A stretch of DNA of 64,000 nucleotides from Planktothricoides sp. SR001 (lineage in GTDB: Bacteria; Cyanobacteriota; Cyanobacteriia; Cyanobacteriales; Laspinemataceae), in assembly GCF_001276715.1 (NCBI RefSeq), contig NZ_LIUQ01000035.1, positions 1 through 64,000 of the forward strand. Reading direction: 5' to 3'. The notes below the pieces were generated by a model, which was not told where the DNA came from, did not search any database, and saw nothing but the letters and a program-made list of their open reading frames with translations. Below, piece by piece: positions 54,687 through 63,023 of the stretch (the first letter of the stretch is position 1; each line of letters opens with the position of its first letter). The translations under genes and the position numbers were made by a program.

Positions 54687-55184
54687 CTACTGAGGAAAGA
54701 AACCCGTCCCATCCCGCGCACTGAGTTCAGTCACACCACCTCCAGCGGTCTTCGCTTGCACATTTAATCCCTCATAGGCGATCGTCAATTCTTCAATAGC
54801 AAGACTCGATGAGTTCGCTTGTAGTCCCTCAGTTTTCCACGCAACCGGAACCGCCCCAATTAGTCGCCAACATTGTATCGTTTCACCAGCTTGATTAAAC
54901 AATAAAATATTAATATTGCGACGTTTCGGGGGTGAGCCTGTTGCCCAATCCCAAAAAGCCAGATCGTCAGTAATTCCCCGCTTTAAAGTCACATCAGAGA
55001 ATTCTTTATGTCCCAGAATAATTCGCTGTTGATCGTTAACTCCTCCTTCAAAGTAAGTCTCATATTTTAAGTTAACACTTAAACCGGAACATTCGCTAAA
55101 ACAAGCCGTCAGGCTGTTTCCTGGCTGCATTTCTATGTAAAAACGATTAGCGGTGACATAGTTTAGCCCATGTGTATCGGCCAT
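54687..55184 (-). CDS. Phage tail tube protein (gp19-like)
   Basis: 165 residues from ATG 55184. A TTG two codons earlier gives a longer version. T4-type tail tube text: VTANRFYIEMQPGNSLTACFSECSGLSV, then KYETYFEGGVNDQQRIILGH, KRGITDDLAFWDWATGS, ILLFNQAGETIQCWRL and the C-terminal LAIEELTIAYEGLNV. This is the inner tube (Hcp/gp19-like) subunit of contractile systems, secreted with the spike on contraction. No sheath gene is next to it. It lies 21 bp downstream of the 881-residue fusion gene. Confidence 0.85.
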   Translation of the reverse strand: MADTHGLNYVTANRFYIEMQPGNSLTACFSECSGLSVNLKYETYFEGGVNDQQRIILGHKEFSDVTLKRGITDDLAFWDWATGSPPKRRNINILLFNQAGETIQCWRLIGAVPVAWKTEGLQANSSSLAIEELTIAYEGLNVQAKTAGGGVTELSARDGTGFFPQ

Positions 55185-55205
55185 AATCAAAACCCCTGGA
55201 AATAT

Positions 55206-57851
55206 TTATTTTATGTTCTTGGAATTTTTTTTCTGGATTGTTTCTGGATTTTGCCTGGGAATCGACAGGTCTTTAATAGGAATTAAACCTGTTTGAGTGA
55301 GTAAACGCTGCATTTCTACCGTTCTCATAACTTCGCCAAATTTTTGCCCTACTGGTAATAGACGATTGTCTTTTAAATAGACTAAAGCCAGAGGATAAAC
55401 TAGGGGATAGCGTTGGGAAATTAATTCTGGTAAATTCGGGCCATAACTGCCTTTATTATTACATAAGTCATTGGCGGGCGTAATCGGTTGTTGATTGTTT
55501 TGGATTAGCGGGGAAATCGGTGTTTTTTGGTCTGCTTGTAAGGCTAAAGGATAGACGGAACATTGATTAAATACTTGGCTGAAAGGGCCAAAGGCGATCG
55601 CGCCTACGGGTTGTTCTTGTTCAAAATCTCCGATAATCCCTCGCAGCAGCTCAGTCATACTATTCGGCTGACTGATCGCCGGTTGTATCTGCACAAAACT
55701 ATTTGCTTGTTGTTCAGACTGTTGAGACTTTTGTAAAGCTTGAAACTCCCGAATCAAGTTACGATCTTGCAGCACCACATCCTCGAAAAGTTCCACCGCT
55801 TCTGGTTGATTAGGGATATATAATTTCACCGGCATATCTGGCCCACCCAATTCTTGCCAATTGGTAATTTTACCCGTGTACAGTTGACGCAGTTGCTCAA
55901 AAGTAATCTGGCCATTTAAATAAGTGGGAATACTATTTTCTCGTTGGTTATACCCAAAAGCGACAAAAAAGACTAAGCTATCATAGCCGATAATTTTATA
56001 GTCCAAATCTCGATAGATCAGATTTCGATAGAACTTTTCCACGCTGACCAGATTAGAAATGGCAAAATAAGCCTCTCGGTTACGAACTTTAGCGATCGCA
56101 TCTGTTGCCGAAGCTTGAGGTAGATAAATCAACTGGATCTGAGGCGGTTCCTGACCATCTTTCGCCGGAGGGTTTAAGCGTTTGGCTAACTCCTCCTGTA
56201 AAGTGGTTCCTTGGCGAATTAGATTTTCTCCTAATAAAACCCGATGCCAAGTGTCATTTTGCTTCGCCGTATAGGAAAAAATTCCCGTGGGAAAACCGGA
56301 CACTCGATCCACACAACAGACCACCGATGAATCCTTTATTTGACTGCGATCGCGAACCAGGAAAAACCAAATTAAATAACCAACTAGCAACACACTAGAA
56401 ATCCCGACTATCCACAAAAGAATTTGCCGCCAATTCCGTTTCTTTTTTTCTTCTACGGGCTTTTCTACCTCGGTAAATTCAACCTTCTCCACCAAATTTA
56501 CCGAAATTTTTAACAAAGCTAATCTAGCCATTTCCGCGCTGTCAAATTGGCGTGAAGCGAAGCTATCCCGTAGACGTTCCGCCTTCCCGTAGGGTAGAGA
56601 ATCGCCCAACTCCATCAAATTAAAAATAAAGTTTTTTAACTCTGGGTTCACCGACTCTGGCCAGTTTGCGTCTAGCATTGGATCTAAAGGATAACCCATT
56701 GTCCGATCTATAGAATCACCGGCTAACAAATAAAAAGCCAAATTCCCCAAATCTTTTAAATCTTGTTTAAGCGATCGGGCTGGCACTTGATTCGGTTCAG
56801 GATAAAACAAATCTTCCCACAAAGCCGGATCGCAAAGATAAATAAAAAACCCCTGTAAATTCGGCACAATAATCAACGTTTCCAGATTCAGATTTCCGTG
56901 AGGGATGCCTTGGCGAACTAATCCCGATCGCAAGCGAAACTTTTGCCGATGTAAACAATCTAAACTTTGGAGAACTTGGCTAAGAACCTGGTAGACTTCC
57001 CTGCTGGTCATTGCCCCAGTTTGTTCTAAGTAACTGGCCAAAGTTGGGGCAGTGTATAAATTAGTATGGTAAACTAGATAGCAGCGTTCTTGGTTCGCAT
57101 CAGCGATCGCCTCCGAAGGCAGAATCAGCCGAAAATCTTGAAATCGATTATCTGCTAAATTAAACCCGCCGATTCGCAAAAAAATTTCTTTCAACTGTCT
57201 AGTTTCTGTTGGGGAAAAATAACGCTTTGGTAACAAATACTCTTTAATAATTAATGCTTCTTGATTTGAAATTTGCACCGCCTGATAAAATCTCCCAATT
57301 CCTCGGTGTCCCAGGTAATTGTCGATTTGATAGATTTCTTTAGAACCCCGAATCTTAGTTTCCGGGGCTAACAAAGCCGGAAACCGACATTTTTGGCAAG
57401 ATTTAGCATCAGCAATTTGCTCAACAGTTTGCTGAGGAAAATCACAAAATAAAGGATTTCCCACTTCACAAGCATATTTCACATAAAGTGGTTTAACAAT
57501 CCTTGGTTTAACTGCCTCCTCTGTCATCGTTTCTTCCAGATTCAGTTCAGTTTCCTGAGTTTCTAATTCCCCAGCAAATTTATCTCTAACTGATTTCGGT
57601 AACTTTTTAATCAGCTTAGTGAATCTTTTAGATTTTTTCAGTTTGTTAACACCGGGAAGCTTATCGAGCTTAATCTGCGACTTTTTCAGATTTTCCATAA
57701 CAATGGGAACTATCCATTGAAATGGTCTTGGCACCAGGCGCGTCACTGAATAAAACAAGCGATTTTGCCTAGAAGAGATTTGGCTAGTCAATTTAGCAAT
57801 TTCTCTTCTTTTCCCTTCTGTGAGTAATTGTTTCCCAATGTTATCGCTCAT
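55206..57851 (-). CDS. Pseudokinase-transmembrane-phosphate-binding-protein-like fusion
   Basis: 881 residues. Basic N-terminus to about residue 115; a Cys-rich segment with Cys at about 128, 136, 152 and 155 (CQKC), possible zinc ribbon; kinase-like domain about 172-450 with GHRGIGRFYQA and Lys203 (LIIKEY). The catalytic loop reads HGNLNLETLI (HRD Asp replaced by Asn) and DFG is DPA, so it is probably catalytically dead. Residues 416-434 (GDSLPYGKAERLRDSFASR) come from a dispersed repeat. A single TM helix lies at about 478-498, then a PBP domain (about 507-860) with DKIIGYDSLVFFV, GKITNWQELGG and a substrate-binding layout. The kinase would be cytosolic and the PBP periplasmic. It is immediately upstream of the tail-tube gene, so it may be a membrane anchor or sensor for that assembly, which is inference. 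Confidence 0.82.
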   Translation of the reverse strand: MSDNIGKQLLTEGKRREIAKLTSQISSRQNRLFYSVTRLVPRPFQWIVPIVMENLKKSQIKLDKLPGVNKLKKSKRFTKLIKKLPKSVRDKFAGELETQETELNLEETMTEEAVKPRIVKPLYVKYACEVGNPLFCDFPQQTVEQIADAKSCQKCRFPALLAPETKIRGSKEIYQIDNYLGHRGIGRFYQAVQISNQEALIIKEYLLPKRYFSPTETRQLKEIFLRIGGFNLADNRFQDFRLILPSEAIADANQERCYLVYHTNLYTAPTLASYLEQTGAMTSREVYQVLSQVLQSLDCLHRQKFRLRSGLVRQGIPHGNLNLETLIIVPNLQGFFIYLCDPALWEDLFYPEPNQVPARSLKQDLKDLGNLAFYLLAGDSIDRTMGYPLDPMLDANWPESVNPELKNFIFNLMELGDSLPYGKAERLRDSFASRQFDSAEMARLALLKISVNLVEKVEFTEVEKPVEEKKKRNWRQILLWIVGISSVLLVGYLIWFFLVRDRSQIKDSSVVCCVDRVSGFPTGIFSYTAKQNDTWHRVLLGENLIRQGTTLQEELAKRLNPPAKDGQEPPQIQLIYLPQASATDAIAKVRNREAYFAISNLVSVEKFYRNLIYRDLDYKIIGYDSLVFFVAFGYNQRENSIPTYLNGQITFEQLRQLYTGKITNWQELGGPDMPVKLYIPNQPEAVELFEDVVLQDRNLIREFQALQKSQQSEQQANSFVQIQPAISQPNSMTELLRGIIGDFEQEQPVGAIAFGPFSQVFNQCSVYPLALQADQKTPISPLIQNNQQPITPANDLCNNKGSYGPNLPELISQRYPLVYPLALVYLKDNRLLPVGQKFGEVMRTVEMQRLLTQTGLIPIKDLSIPRQNPETIQKKNSKNIK
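56551..56606. repeat. In-frame dispersed repeat within the pseudokinase-PBP gene
   Basis: CGTGAAGCGAAGCTATCCCG, then TAGACGTTCCGCCTTCCCGTA and GGGTAGAGAATCGCC. It carries two inverted-repeat-like halves. On the coding strand it gives GDSLPYGKAERLRDSFASR, placed at the end of the kinase-like domain. The shorter version in speA gives DSLRDSFASR. The inner GCTTCGCTTCACG word identifies the family. Confidence 0.8.
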
Positions 57852-57971
57852 AATGTTTAATCGATTTAATCGGTTTAATCGGTTTAATCTGTAGTCAACC
57901 TAATCTGTCAACCTAAGCTATAATTAACCTTATATAATTATAAATATCAAAGGGCAAAGGAGCCGAAAATA

Positions 57972-58181
57972 ATGGCAGTAGAAGAAGTCGTAAGACTATT
58001 TAGAACCGTGCAACAATATCCTGAGATCAAAGAGAAGTTAAACTCAGCGCCGAACCTGGAAACCTTAGTACAAATGGCCGGAGAAATGGGTTATAGTTTT
58101 ACCGTTGAAGAATGGAAACAAGCCACCCGTTTTGAAGTAGAGGAATTAAAGTCTAAATTGTCAGAAATTCCTGGGATTTAA
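57972..58181 (+). CDS. Nif11-like small protein (possible leader peptide)
   Basis: 69 residues. The Nif11 signature is visible: VEEVVRLFRTVQQYPEIKEKL, then LVQMAGEMGYSFTVEEWKQA. Nif11-type leaders precede some RiPP core peptides, but there is no double-Gly site and no core-like tail here. The protein ends about 15 residues beyond the domain (LKSKLSEIPGI), so it may be a stand-alone Nif11 protein. It is divergent from the pseudokinase gene, with a clean ribosome-binding sequence (AAAGGAG) just before ATG 57972. No modification enzyme is nearby. Confidence 0.82.
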   Translation: MAVEEVVRLFRTVQQYPEIKEKLNSAPNLETLVQMAGEMGYSFTVEEWKQATRFEVEELKSKLSEIPGI

Positions 58182-58212
58182 AATGTCTAACAATTGCTAG
58201 ACATTTTTTGAC
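58182..58212 (+). terminator. Intrinsic terminator after the Nif11-type gene
   Basis: AATGTCTA, loop ACAATTGC and TAGACATT form a stem directly followed by TTTTTT. A second stem of the same words (GACAATTG/CAATTGTTAGACATT) follows within 25 bp. Confidence 0.75.
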
Positions 58213-58321
58213 AATTGTTAGACATTTTTTGACGGCTTCAGGCTGGGTTGAATCTTGAAACCCAGCCTCTAAGATTTCTCTCGACTCAGTATCAATCGTC
58301 AACGGGCTTGACCCTATATAT

Positions 58322-58939
58322 TTACTCCGAAACCGTAGTTTTCAAGGCTTCCTGAATGGCAGCGATCGCCTCTTCTGGAGCTAAAGTCTGAACATTTTCT
58401 GGATCCAGGCCATACTCTTGTAAATTCGCGATCGCCGCTTCATCTCCCGCTAACAACTTCTCATACAACTCTTGAGCTTGCTGCATCAGGTCATCCTCCT
58501 CTTCAGACTGAACCTGAACATCCTCCTCTTCTTTAGCCTCAACTTCCGGGGTCGCTTCCTCCTCCTCGGGGACTAACTCTGCCGAGTCCTCCTCTTCTTT
58601 AGCCTGAACTTCCGGGGTCGCTTCCTCTTCCTCGGGAACTAACTCTGCCGAGTCCTCCTCTTCTTTAGCCTGAAGCATCCCCGTTTCTTCTTCTGCCGTC
58701 TCTTTCGCAGAGATGCTAATATTCCCCAGGCTATGACCCAAGCTTGCTCCAAGTTCTTCTTTCCCTTGCAACTCTGGAACATTATCTGTGTCAGAAGATT
58801 CTTTTTCTAAATCAAAAGGACGGGACTCTAAAGCCGTTGCCACAGGCGCTACTTGAGCAACTTTTTCCCGATCTCGCTTTTGAATTCTGGTGCGAATGCG
58901 TTTCATCTGCGGAGTCCTCTTCTTTGCAACTGAAGTCAA
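58322..58939 (-). CDS. Acidic tandem-repeat protein with a CIS-associated-like N-terminal motif
   Basis: 205 residues. The N-terminus is strongly basic (RTPQMKRIRTRIQKRDREK). LGASLGHSLGNISISAKE near residue 64-81 resembles the LGHSFGNISI-type segment that precedes or accompanies DUF4157 proteins linked to cyanobacterial contractile systems. No HEXXH or DUF4157 core follows. Then come two 22-residue acidic copies (QAKEEEDSAELVPEEEEATP, then EV; DNA 58529-58594 and 58595-58660) and a helical C-terminus (LYEKLLAGDEAAIANLQEYG). A cargo or adaptor role in the adjacent tail system is inference from the motif and location. Confidence 0.65.
   Translation of the reverse strand: MTSVAKKRTPQMKRIRTRIQKRDREKVAQVAPVATALESRPFDLEKESSDTDNVPELQGKEELGASLGHSLGNISISAKETAEEETGMLQAKEEEDSAELVPEEEEATPEVQAKEEEDSAELVPEEEEATPEVEAKEEEDVQVQSEEEDDLMQQAQELYEKLLAGDEAAIANLQEYGLDPENVQTLAPEEAIAAIQEALKTTVSE
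58529..58660. repeat. Two 66-bp tandem coding repeats in the acidic protein gene
   Basis: Copies at 58529-58594 and 58595-58660 differ by a few bases, and a third partial copy follows from 58661. They encode 22-residue acidic units, so copy number could vary between strains without a frameshift. Confidence 0.85.
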
Positions 58940-59162
58940 ACTATCGTTGAGGTTAGCCGGAAACCTAACAAACCCGATCTTACTGACTTCAAAAAAAATT
59001 AGATATTAGACTTTTGGCGAATTTGCCAAAAAACATTATTTATTAGTTATTAGTCATTAGTTATTCGTTATCAGCTTCAAACAAAAAAGAACAAACAACA
59101 AATAGCAAATAATAAATAATAAACAATAAAATAACAAATAAGCAATTATAAATAATAAATAA
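58940..59162. other. AT-rich spacer
   Basis: About 220 bp of very AT-rich sequence, with runs of AAATAATAAATAA type, between two minus-strand genes. A hydrophobic open frame across it is composition-driven and is not reported as a gene. Confidence 0.5.
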
Positions 59163-61727
59163 CTAATGCTTACTTTGCAAAGCCGCTTTAGGATAAGCAA
59201 TCCGTTTATGATTAAACTGTTGCCAAACCTGAATAAAAATTTCCGCAATTTTAGGCATATCTTCTCGTCGCAGTCCTGACTCCACAAGCTGATTATCTTG
59301 CCAGCGAGCGCGGAAAATCTTATTCACCATACTTAACGCTTCCTCTGGAGTCGCATCTTTCAAACTGCGTAATGCTGCCTCACAAGAGTCTGCCAACATC
59401 ACGATCGCCGTTTCCCGGGACTGCGGAATCGGGCCATCGTAGCGAAAATCGGATTCGGCAACGGACGGCTGCCCATCAGCCGCTGCCCGTTGCTGGGCTT
59501 GGTGATAAAAATAAGCAATCAGCATCGTTCCCTGATGTTCCGGGATAAAAGCTTGTAACGCCTTGGGTAAGCGAGCCCGCTTGGCCATCACCAATCCTTG
59601 AGTCACGTGCTTTTTAATAATCTCGGCACTTTTCCACGGATCGTTAATTTCATCGTGCTTATTCACCCCATTCATTTGATTTTCAATAAATCCCAGGGGA
59701 TCGTGCATCTTGCCAATATCGTGATACAAAGTTCCTGCCCGAATCAGTTCGACATTACAGCCCAATTCTTTAGCTGCCGCCTCCGCCAAACTAGAAACAA
59801 ACAGGGTATGTTGGAAAGTCCCTGGCGCTTCTGCCGCCAATCGTTTGAGCAAAGGACGGTTCAGGTTAGATAATTCCGCCAAACGAATGGGAGTAATCAG
59901 GTCAAAGCCTTGTTCCAAATAAGGACTGACACCCAGGGCAATGATACTCCACGCCACCCCGAGCAGCGCCTGTAACCCAGAACTCATCAGGATAGTAGAC
60001 CATACAGCCGGGGCTGTGGCCGTCACAATCAGGGTGACAATCAAATAAACAATTCCCTGAGTCAATCCCACACCCAGTCCTAACAGGGCTAATTCTTCCC
60101 GTGTACGCATTTTTCCGCCCACAATTCCACCGAGCAATCCTCCGGCTACATTGGCGAATAAAATGGCGGCGTCTATTTCCATGCCCACAGGTAACAATAG
60201 ACCAATCAGTGAGACGACGGTGCCTGCGAGAGTAGAACCGTAAAAGTTACCAATCCATAGACCGATCGCCGGTAAGCTGACGATCGGTAGCTTGAAATAC
60301 AAGAGTAACGGGGTAGAGAGAGTTAGCAGTAGGATCAGCAGATGATCTCGTCGTCGCAGGGGGGAGTAATATCGATGTTCCACGAACCAAAACACTCCCA
60401 CCCCGATACCAACCCCCCCGGCTAACATGATTAAGCCCATCCAGTTAATCCCCCGCTGACTTAAGCCAAAGCCATCGAGTAACACCAAATGATTCGGCTC
60501 AATGATTTCACCGGCTTGGACAATCACTTCCCCGGCATTAATATTGACGTAGATCGTTTTAACTTCAGCGACCGCCTGTTTAGCAAGGTGATTGGTGGCC
60601 TCAGTGTCTTCAATCAAGTTATGCCTTAAGCTGGTTAAGAGGATCCTTGTGGCTAATGCTTCAGATCCTGCTGGGACTTGGGTTTGAAGTTGCAGTTTTA
60701 CGGCATTTTTGATCAGTTCCTGGGGTAGACCGGCAGGAATGCCTTGAGTCAGTATCAGTTGAGCGGTCTGTTGGATGCCCTGTTTAGTGATTTCCCATTC
60801 TCCGTCGGACAAATTGAAGAAAGTTTGATCGTAAATCAGTGTTGGGGAGTTGGATTTGCTGGCTCCCAAAGCGGTGATCGCTCTTGAATAGCGCTGACGA
60901 GACTCGATAATGGTATCAATTAAATAATTGAAACTTTCTGAATCACTTTGCCGTTGGTAAAGTTTCAGTTCGGCGATCGCCTGATTACCCAACTCGGTAA
61001 TCAGGCGATTGCTCAAAGCCCAGCGGACAATAATCGGCACATTCTCTGACCCTTGCTTTCTGACGGAATATTCTGAGGGATTTTGTGTCCCCTGTGGGCG
61101 GCGATTTTGTTTCACTTGTGAGAGAATGGTCAGCCATTCCCAGGGGCTGGCAGTCCTTAAATATTGTTGGGATGATTCCGACAATATCTGGGTCGGCGTA
61201 AAAGGATAGATGCCCAGGATTTCTCGGAGTTGATCTCCCTGAGTCAAATAGTGTTGTAAACTTTTCTGAATTTGCTCAGTCCGGTCAGGGTCTATCTTCA
61301 AGACCGGAATAGCCCCCCGTTGAGCCGCTTTCCGAATCTCTTCGGTAGTCTTGTGATCGGGAAACCGAGCCGTTCTCGGCGCAATAATCGTCTTCGGCGC
61401 CGGTGTACCGACGGCCAATCTTGGCTGATTGTAGAAGCGGGTGCCAATGACACTGGTCAGACAAATCACCGCCAACATCAACGATAAGGGCGATCGCGCT
61501 TTACTATGGCGAGAACAAACCGGCTTATTGGTTTGACTGACTCCAGCAAGGCTAAGGTGAGATAATTGTAAAAGCCATAAATTCATCTTACTGCGATCTT
61601 GAAGCGATCTAGTCAAAGGTTTGGCATGGCTTGTGCTGCTGTCACTGGAAGGCTTTTGCCTATCCGGTGCGGAGCAGCTTTGCCGCCATTTTTCAACGGT
61701 TTTAGTGAGTGACTGAATATTTTTCAT
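59163..61727 (-). CDS. 7TM-HD phosphodiesterase (PgpH/YqfF family)
   Basis: 854 residues. Soluble N-terminal part, one hydrophobic helix (LSLMLAVICLTSVIGTRF, about 80-98), extracytoplasmic 7TMR-HDED region to about 430, seven transmembrane helices to about 640 (GVGIGVGVFWFVEH, LLILLLTLSTPLLLYF and so on), then a cytosolic HD domain with HTLFVSSLAEAAAKELGCN, the signature LYHDIGKMHDPLGFIENQM, and HQGTMLIAYFYH. Such proteins hydrolyse cyclic di-AMP. The ligand motifs are all present. Single gene. Start at 61727 chosen because it gives the typical length. Confidence 0.9.
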   Translation of the reverse strand: MKNIQSLTKTVEKWRQSCSAPDRQKPSSDSSTSHAKPLTRSLQDRSKMNLWLLQLSHLSLAGVSQTNKPVCSRHSKARSPLSLMLAVICLTSVIGTRFYNQPRLAVGTPAPKTIIAPRTARFPDHKTTEEIRKAAQRGAIPVLKIDPDRTEQIQKSLQHYLTQGDQLREILGIYPFTPTQILSESSQQYLRTASPWEWLTILSQVKQNRRPQGTQNPSEYSVRKQGSENVPIIVRWALSNRLITELGNQAIAELKLYQRQSDSESFNYLIDTIIESRQRYSRAITALGASKSNSPTLIYDQTFFNLSDGEWEITKQGIQQTAQLILTQGIPAGLPQELIKNAVKLQLQTQVPAGSEALATRILLTSLRHNLIEDTEATNHLAKQAVAEVKTIYVNINAGEVIVQAGEIIEPNHLVLLDGFGLSQRGINWMGLIMLAGGVGIGVGVFWFVEHRYYSPLRRRDHLLILLLTLSTPLLLYFKLPIVSLPAIGLWIGNFYGSTLAGTVVSLIGLLLPVGMEIDAAILFANVAGGLLGGIVGGKMRTREELALLGLGVGLTQGIVYLIVTLIVTATAPAVWSTILMSSGLQALLGVAWSIIALGVSPYLEQGFDLITPIRLAELSNLNRPLLKRLAAEAPGTFQHTLFVSSLAEAAAKELGCNVELIRAGTLYHDIGKMHDPLGFIENQMNGVNKHDEINDPWKSAEIIKKHVTQGLVMAKRARLPKALQAFIPEHQGTMLIAYFYHQAQQRAAADGQPSVAESDFRYDGPIPQSRETAIVMLADSCEAALRSLKDATPEEALSMVNKIFRARWQDNQLVESGLRREDMPKIAEIFIQVWQQFNHKRIAYPKAALQSKH

Positions 61728-62132
61728 GGGGACGGCACTTCGAAACTATCAGAGATTGAGAGCCAAAGACCAAACTCACATTGGCTCTATTATAGATGCA
61801 GCAACAAAATATGATCCCCGATTTGATCTTAAGCCCGGATCGGTAAATCAATGATCGGTCAGCCCAGCATAAAGAAATCGTTCAGGGATGAGTTTTTTCT
61901 AACTGATAACCTAACCCTCCATCAATCTTGCCCTCACCACCGCTAATAGATAAATAACATTTGCTCTCCCATAAGCTTCTCAATTTAAATCATAAATTTA
62001 AGCCACAATTTCAGGAATTTCAGTTTCAATTTTAATCCTAATTAAAGCCCCAATTTGAACCAGACTAATTGTGCAGATTTTGGATTTATGACGATATTTG
62101 CTGCCCCCATAATTTTTGTTTGGTTTTGGGAA
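61728..62132. other. Spacer between the degenerate glycohydrolase gene and the 7TM-HD gene
   Basis: About 400 bp. No conserved ORF or RNA is recognised. It must contain the 7TM-HD promoter (right end is 3' of the next gene on the minus strand). Confidence 0.5.
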
Positions 62133-63023
62133 TTAAACAGGTGGAACCAACTGATGAGGATCTGTCACCATCATCATATGCCTTTGGCATGGGTTTTTTT
62201 CCATATGCTTGTCTACAGAATAAAGACCTAGCCAAGTGGCATATAGGCGATCGGCCACGGTAATAAGCTGGATATTATAACGATTGGGAGACAGATGGTT
62301 AGATTCCATCAATTGCCTAGTCATGGTAATTCCAGCGTGACTATTATAAGCCCCGGATAATGCAGCGGTGAGAAGCTTAGTCAGATTGGGTTCTGGGTGA
62401 GTTTGGGCAGCCCGCTGAATTGAAATCTGAAATTGTTCTGGAGTAGACAAAAAACAGTAAAGAGCGAGATAAATGGCCGCCGATTCAGAATGATTATTCT
62501 TGTTTAACCGATCGCCTACGGTTGCCAAACTAGGACATTCTGCCAATAAGCCATTGATTTTTGTCAAATTTTTGCCGATTAAGTCATCGGTTATTCCTGC
62601 ATTTTCTATACTTTTAATCAGGTCATTAATAGTCGTTTTTGCAGACCTTTTTTTGGTGAGTACATGGGCGATAGCCCAGCAGATTACCATGATATCAGCT
62701 TCTTTAAATTGACCCGCTGGCAAATGATTCATGGCGTTTTTTAGCTGCTTTTCTAACCAATATTCATCTTCATGGTAAAACAAAATGATTGGCAGCAAAG
62801 CTAACAATCTCGTTGCCAAGGAGATGCCACCACTTTCGGTGGCGATCTGGTGAGGTAGCCAATCCCTCAAATCCATCCCACCACAGCGAATTAAGCTTTT
62901 TGCGCTCTCCATCATTATCAGGGAATCGCGAGCGGCGAAATCCAAGATACCGTCGTGGCTTTCGGCGATCGCCACTCCCATAAACGTTCCTCTAAATCGG
63001 TTCAATAATGAGTAAGCCATCAC
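62133..63023 (-). CDS. Degenerate ADP-ribosylglycohydrolase homologue
   Basis: 296 residues. The fold text of the family is visible at the start (RFRGTFMGVAIAE) and in LYCFLSTPEQFQISIQRAAQT, then TAALSGAYNSHAGI in the position of the GQDTDTTAAVTGG motif of the intact paralogue at 47.8 kb. The WSDDS and DTDT metal motifs are absent, so catalysis is unlikely. Related cyanobacterial proteins exist as a separate lineage. It may act as a binding or scaffold protein. Length is close to the family norm, so it is not simply truncated. Confidence 0.72.
   Translation of the reverse strand: MMAYSLLNRFRGTFMGVAIAESHDGILDFAARDSLIMMESAKSLIRCGGMDLRDWLPHQIATESGGISLATRLLALLPIILFYHEDEYWLEKQLKNAMNHLPAGQFKEADIMVICWAIAHVLTKKRSAKTTINDLIKSIENAGITDDLIGKNLTKINGLLAECPSLATVGDRLNKNNHSESAAIYLALYCFLSTPEQFQISIQRAAQTHPEPNLTKLLTAALSGAYNSHAGITMTRQLMESNHLSPNRYNIQLITVADRLYATWLGLYSVDKHMEKNPCQRHMMMVTDPHQLVPPV

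Noticed and set aside
59057-59287. Hydrophobic 76-residue open frame on the minus strand
   Set aside because: It runs over AT-rich simple sequence and overlaps the 3' end of the 7TM-HD gene; composition explains its hydrophobicity.
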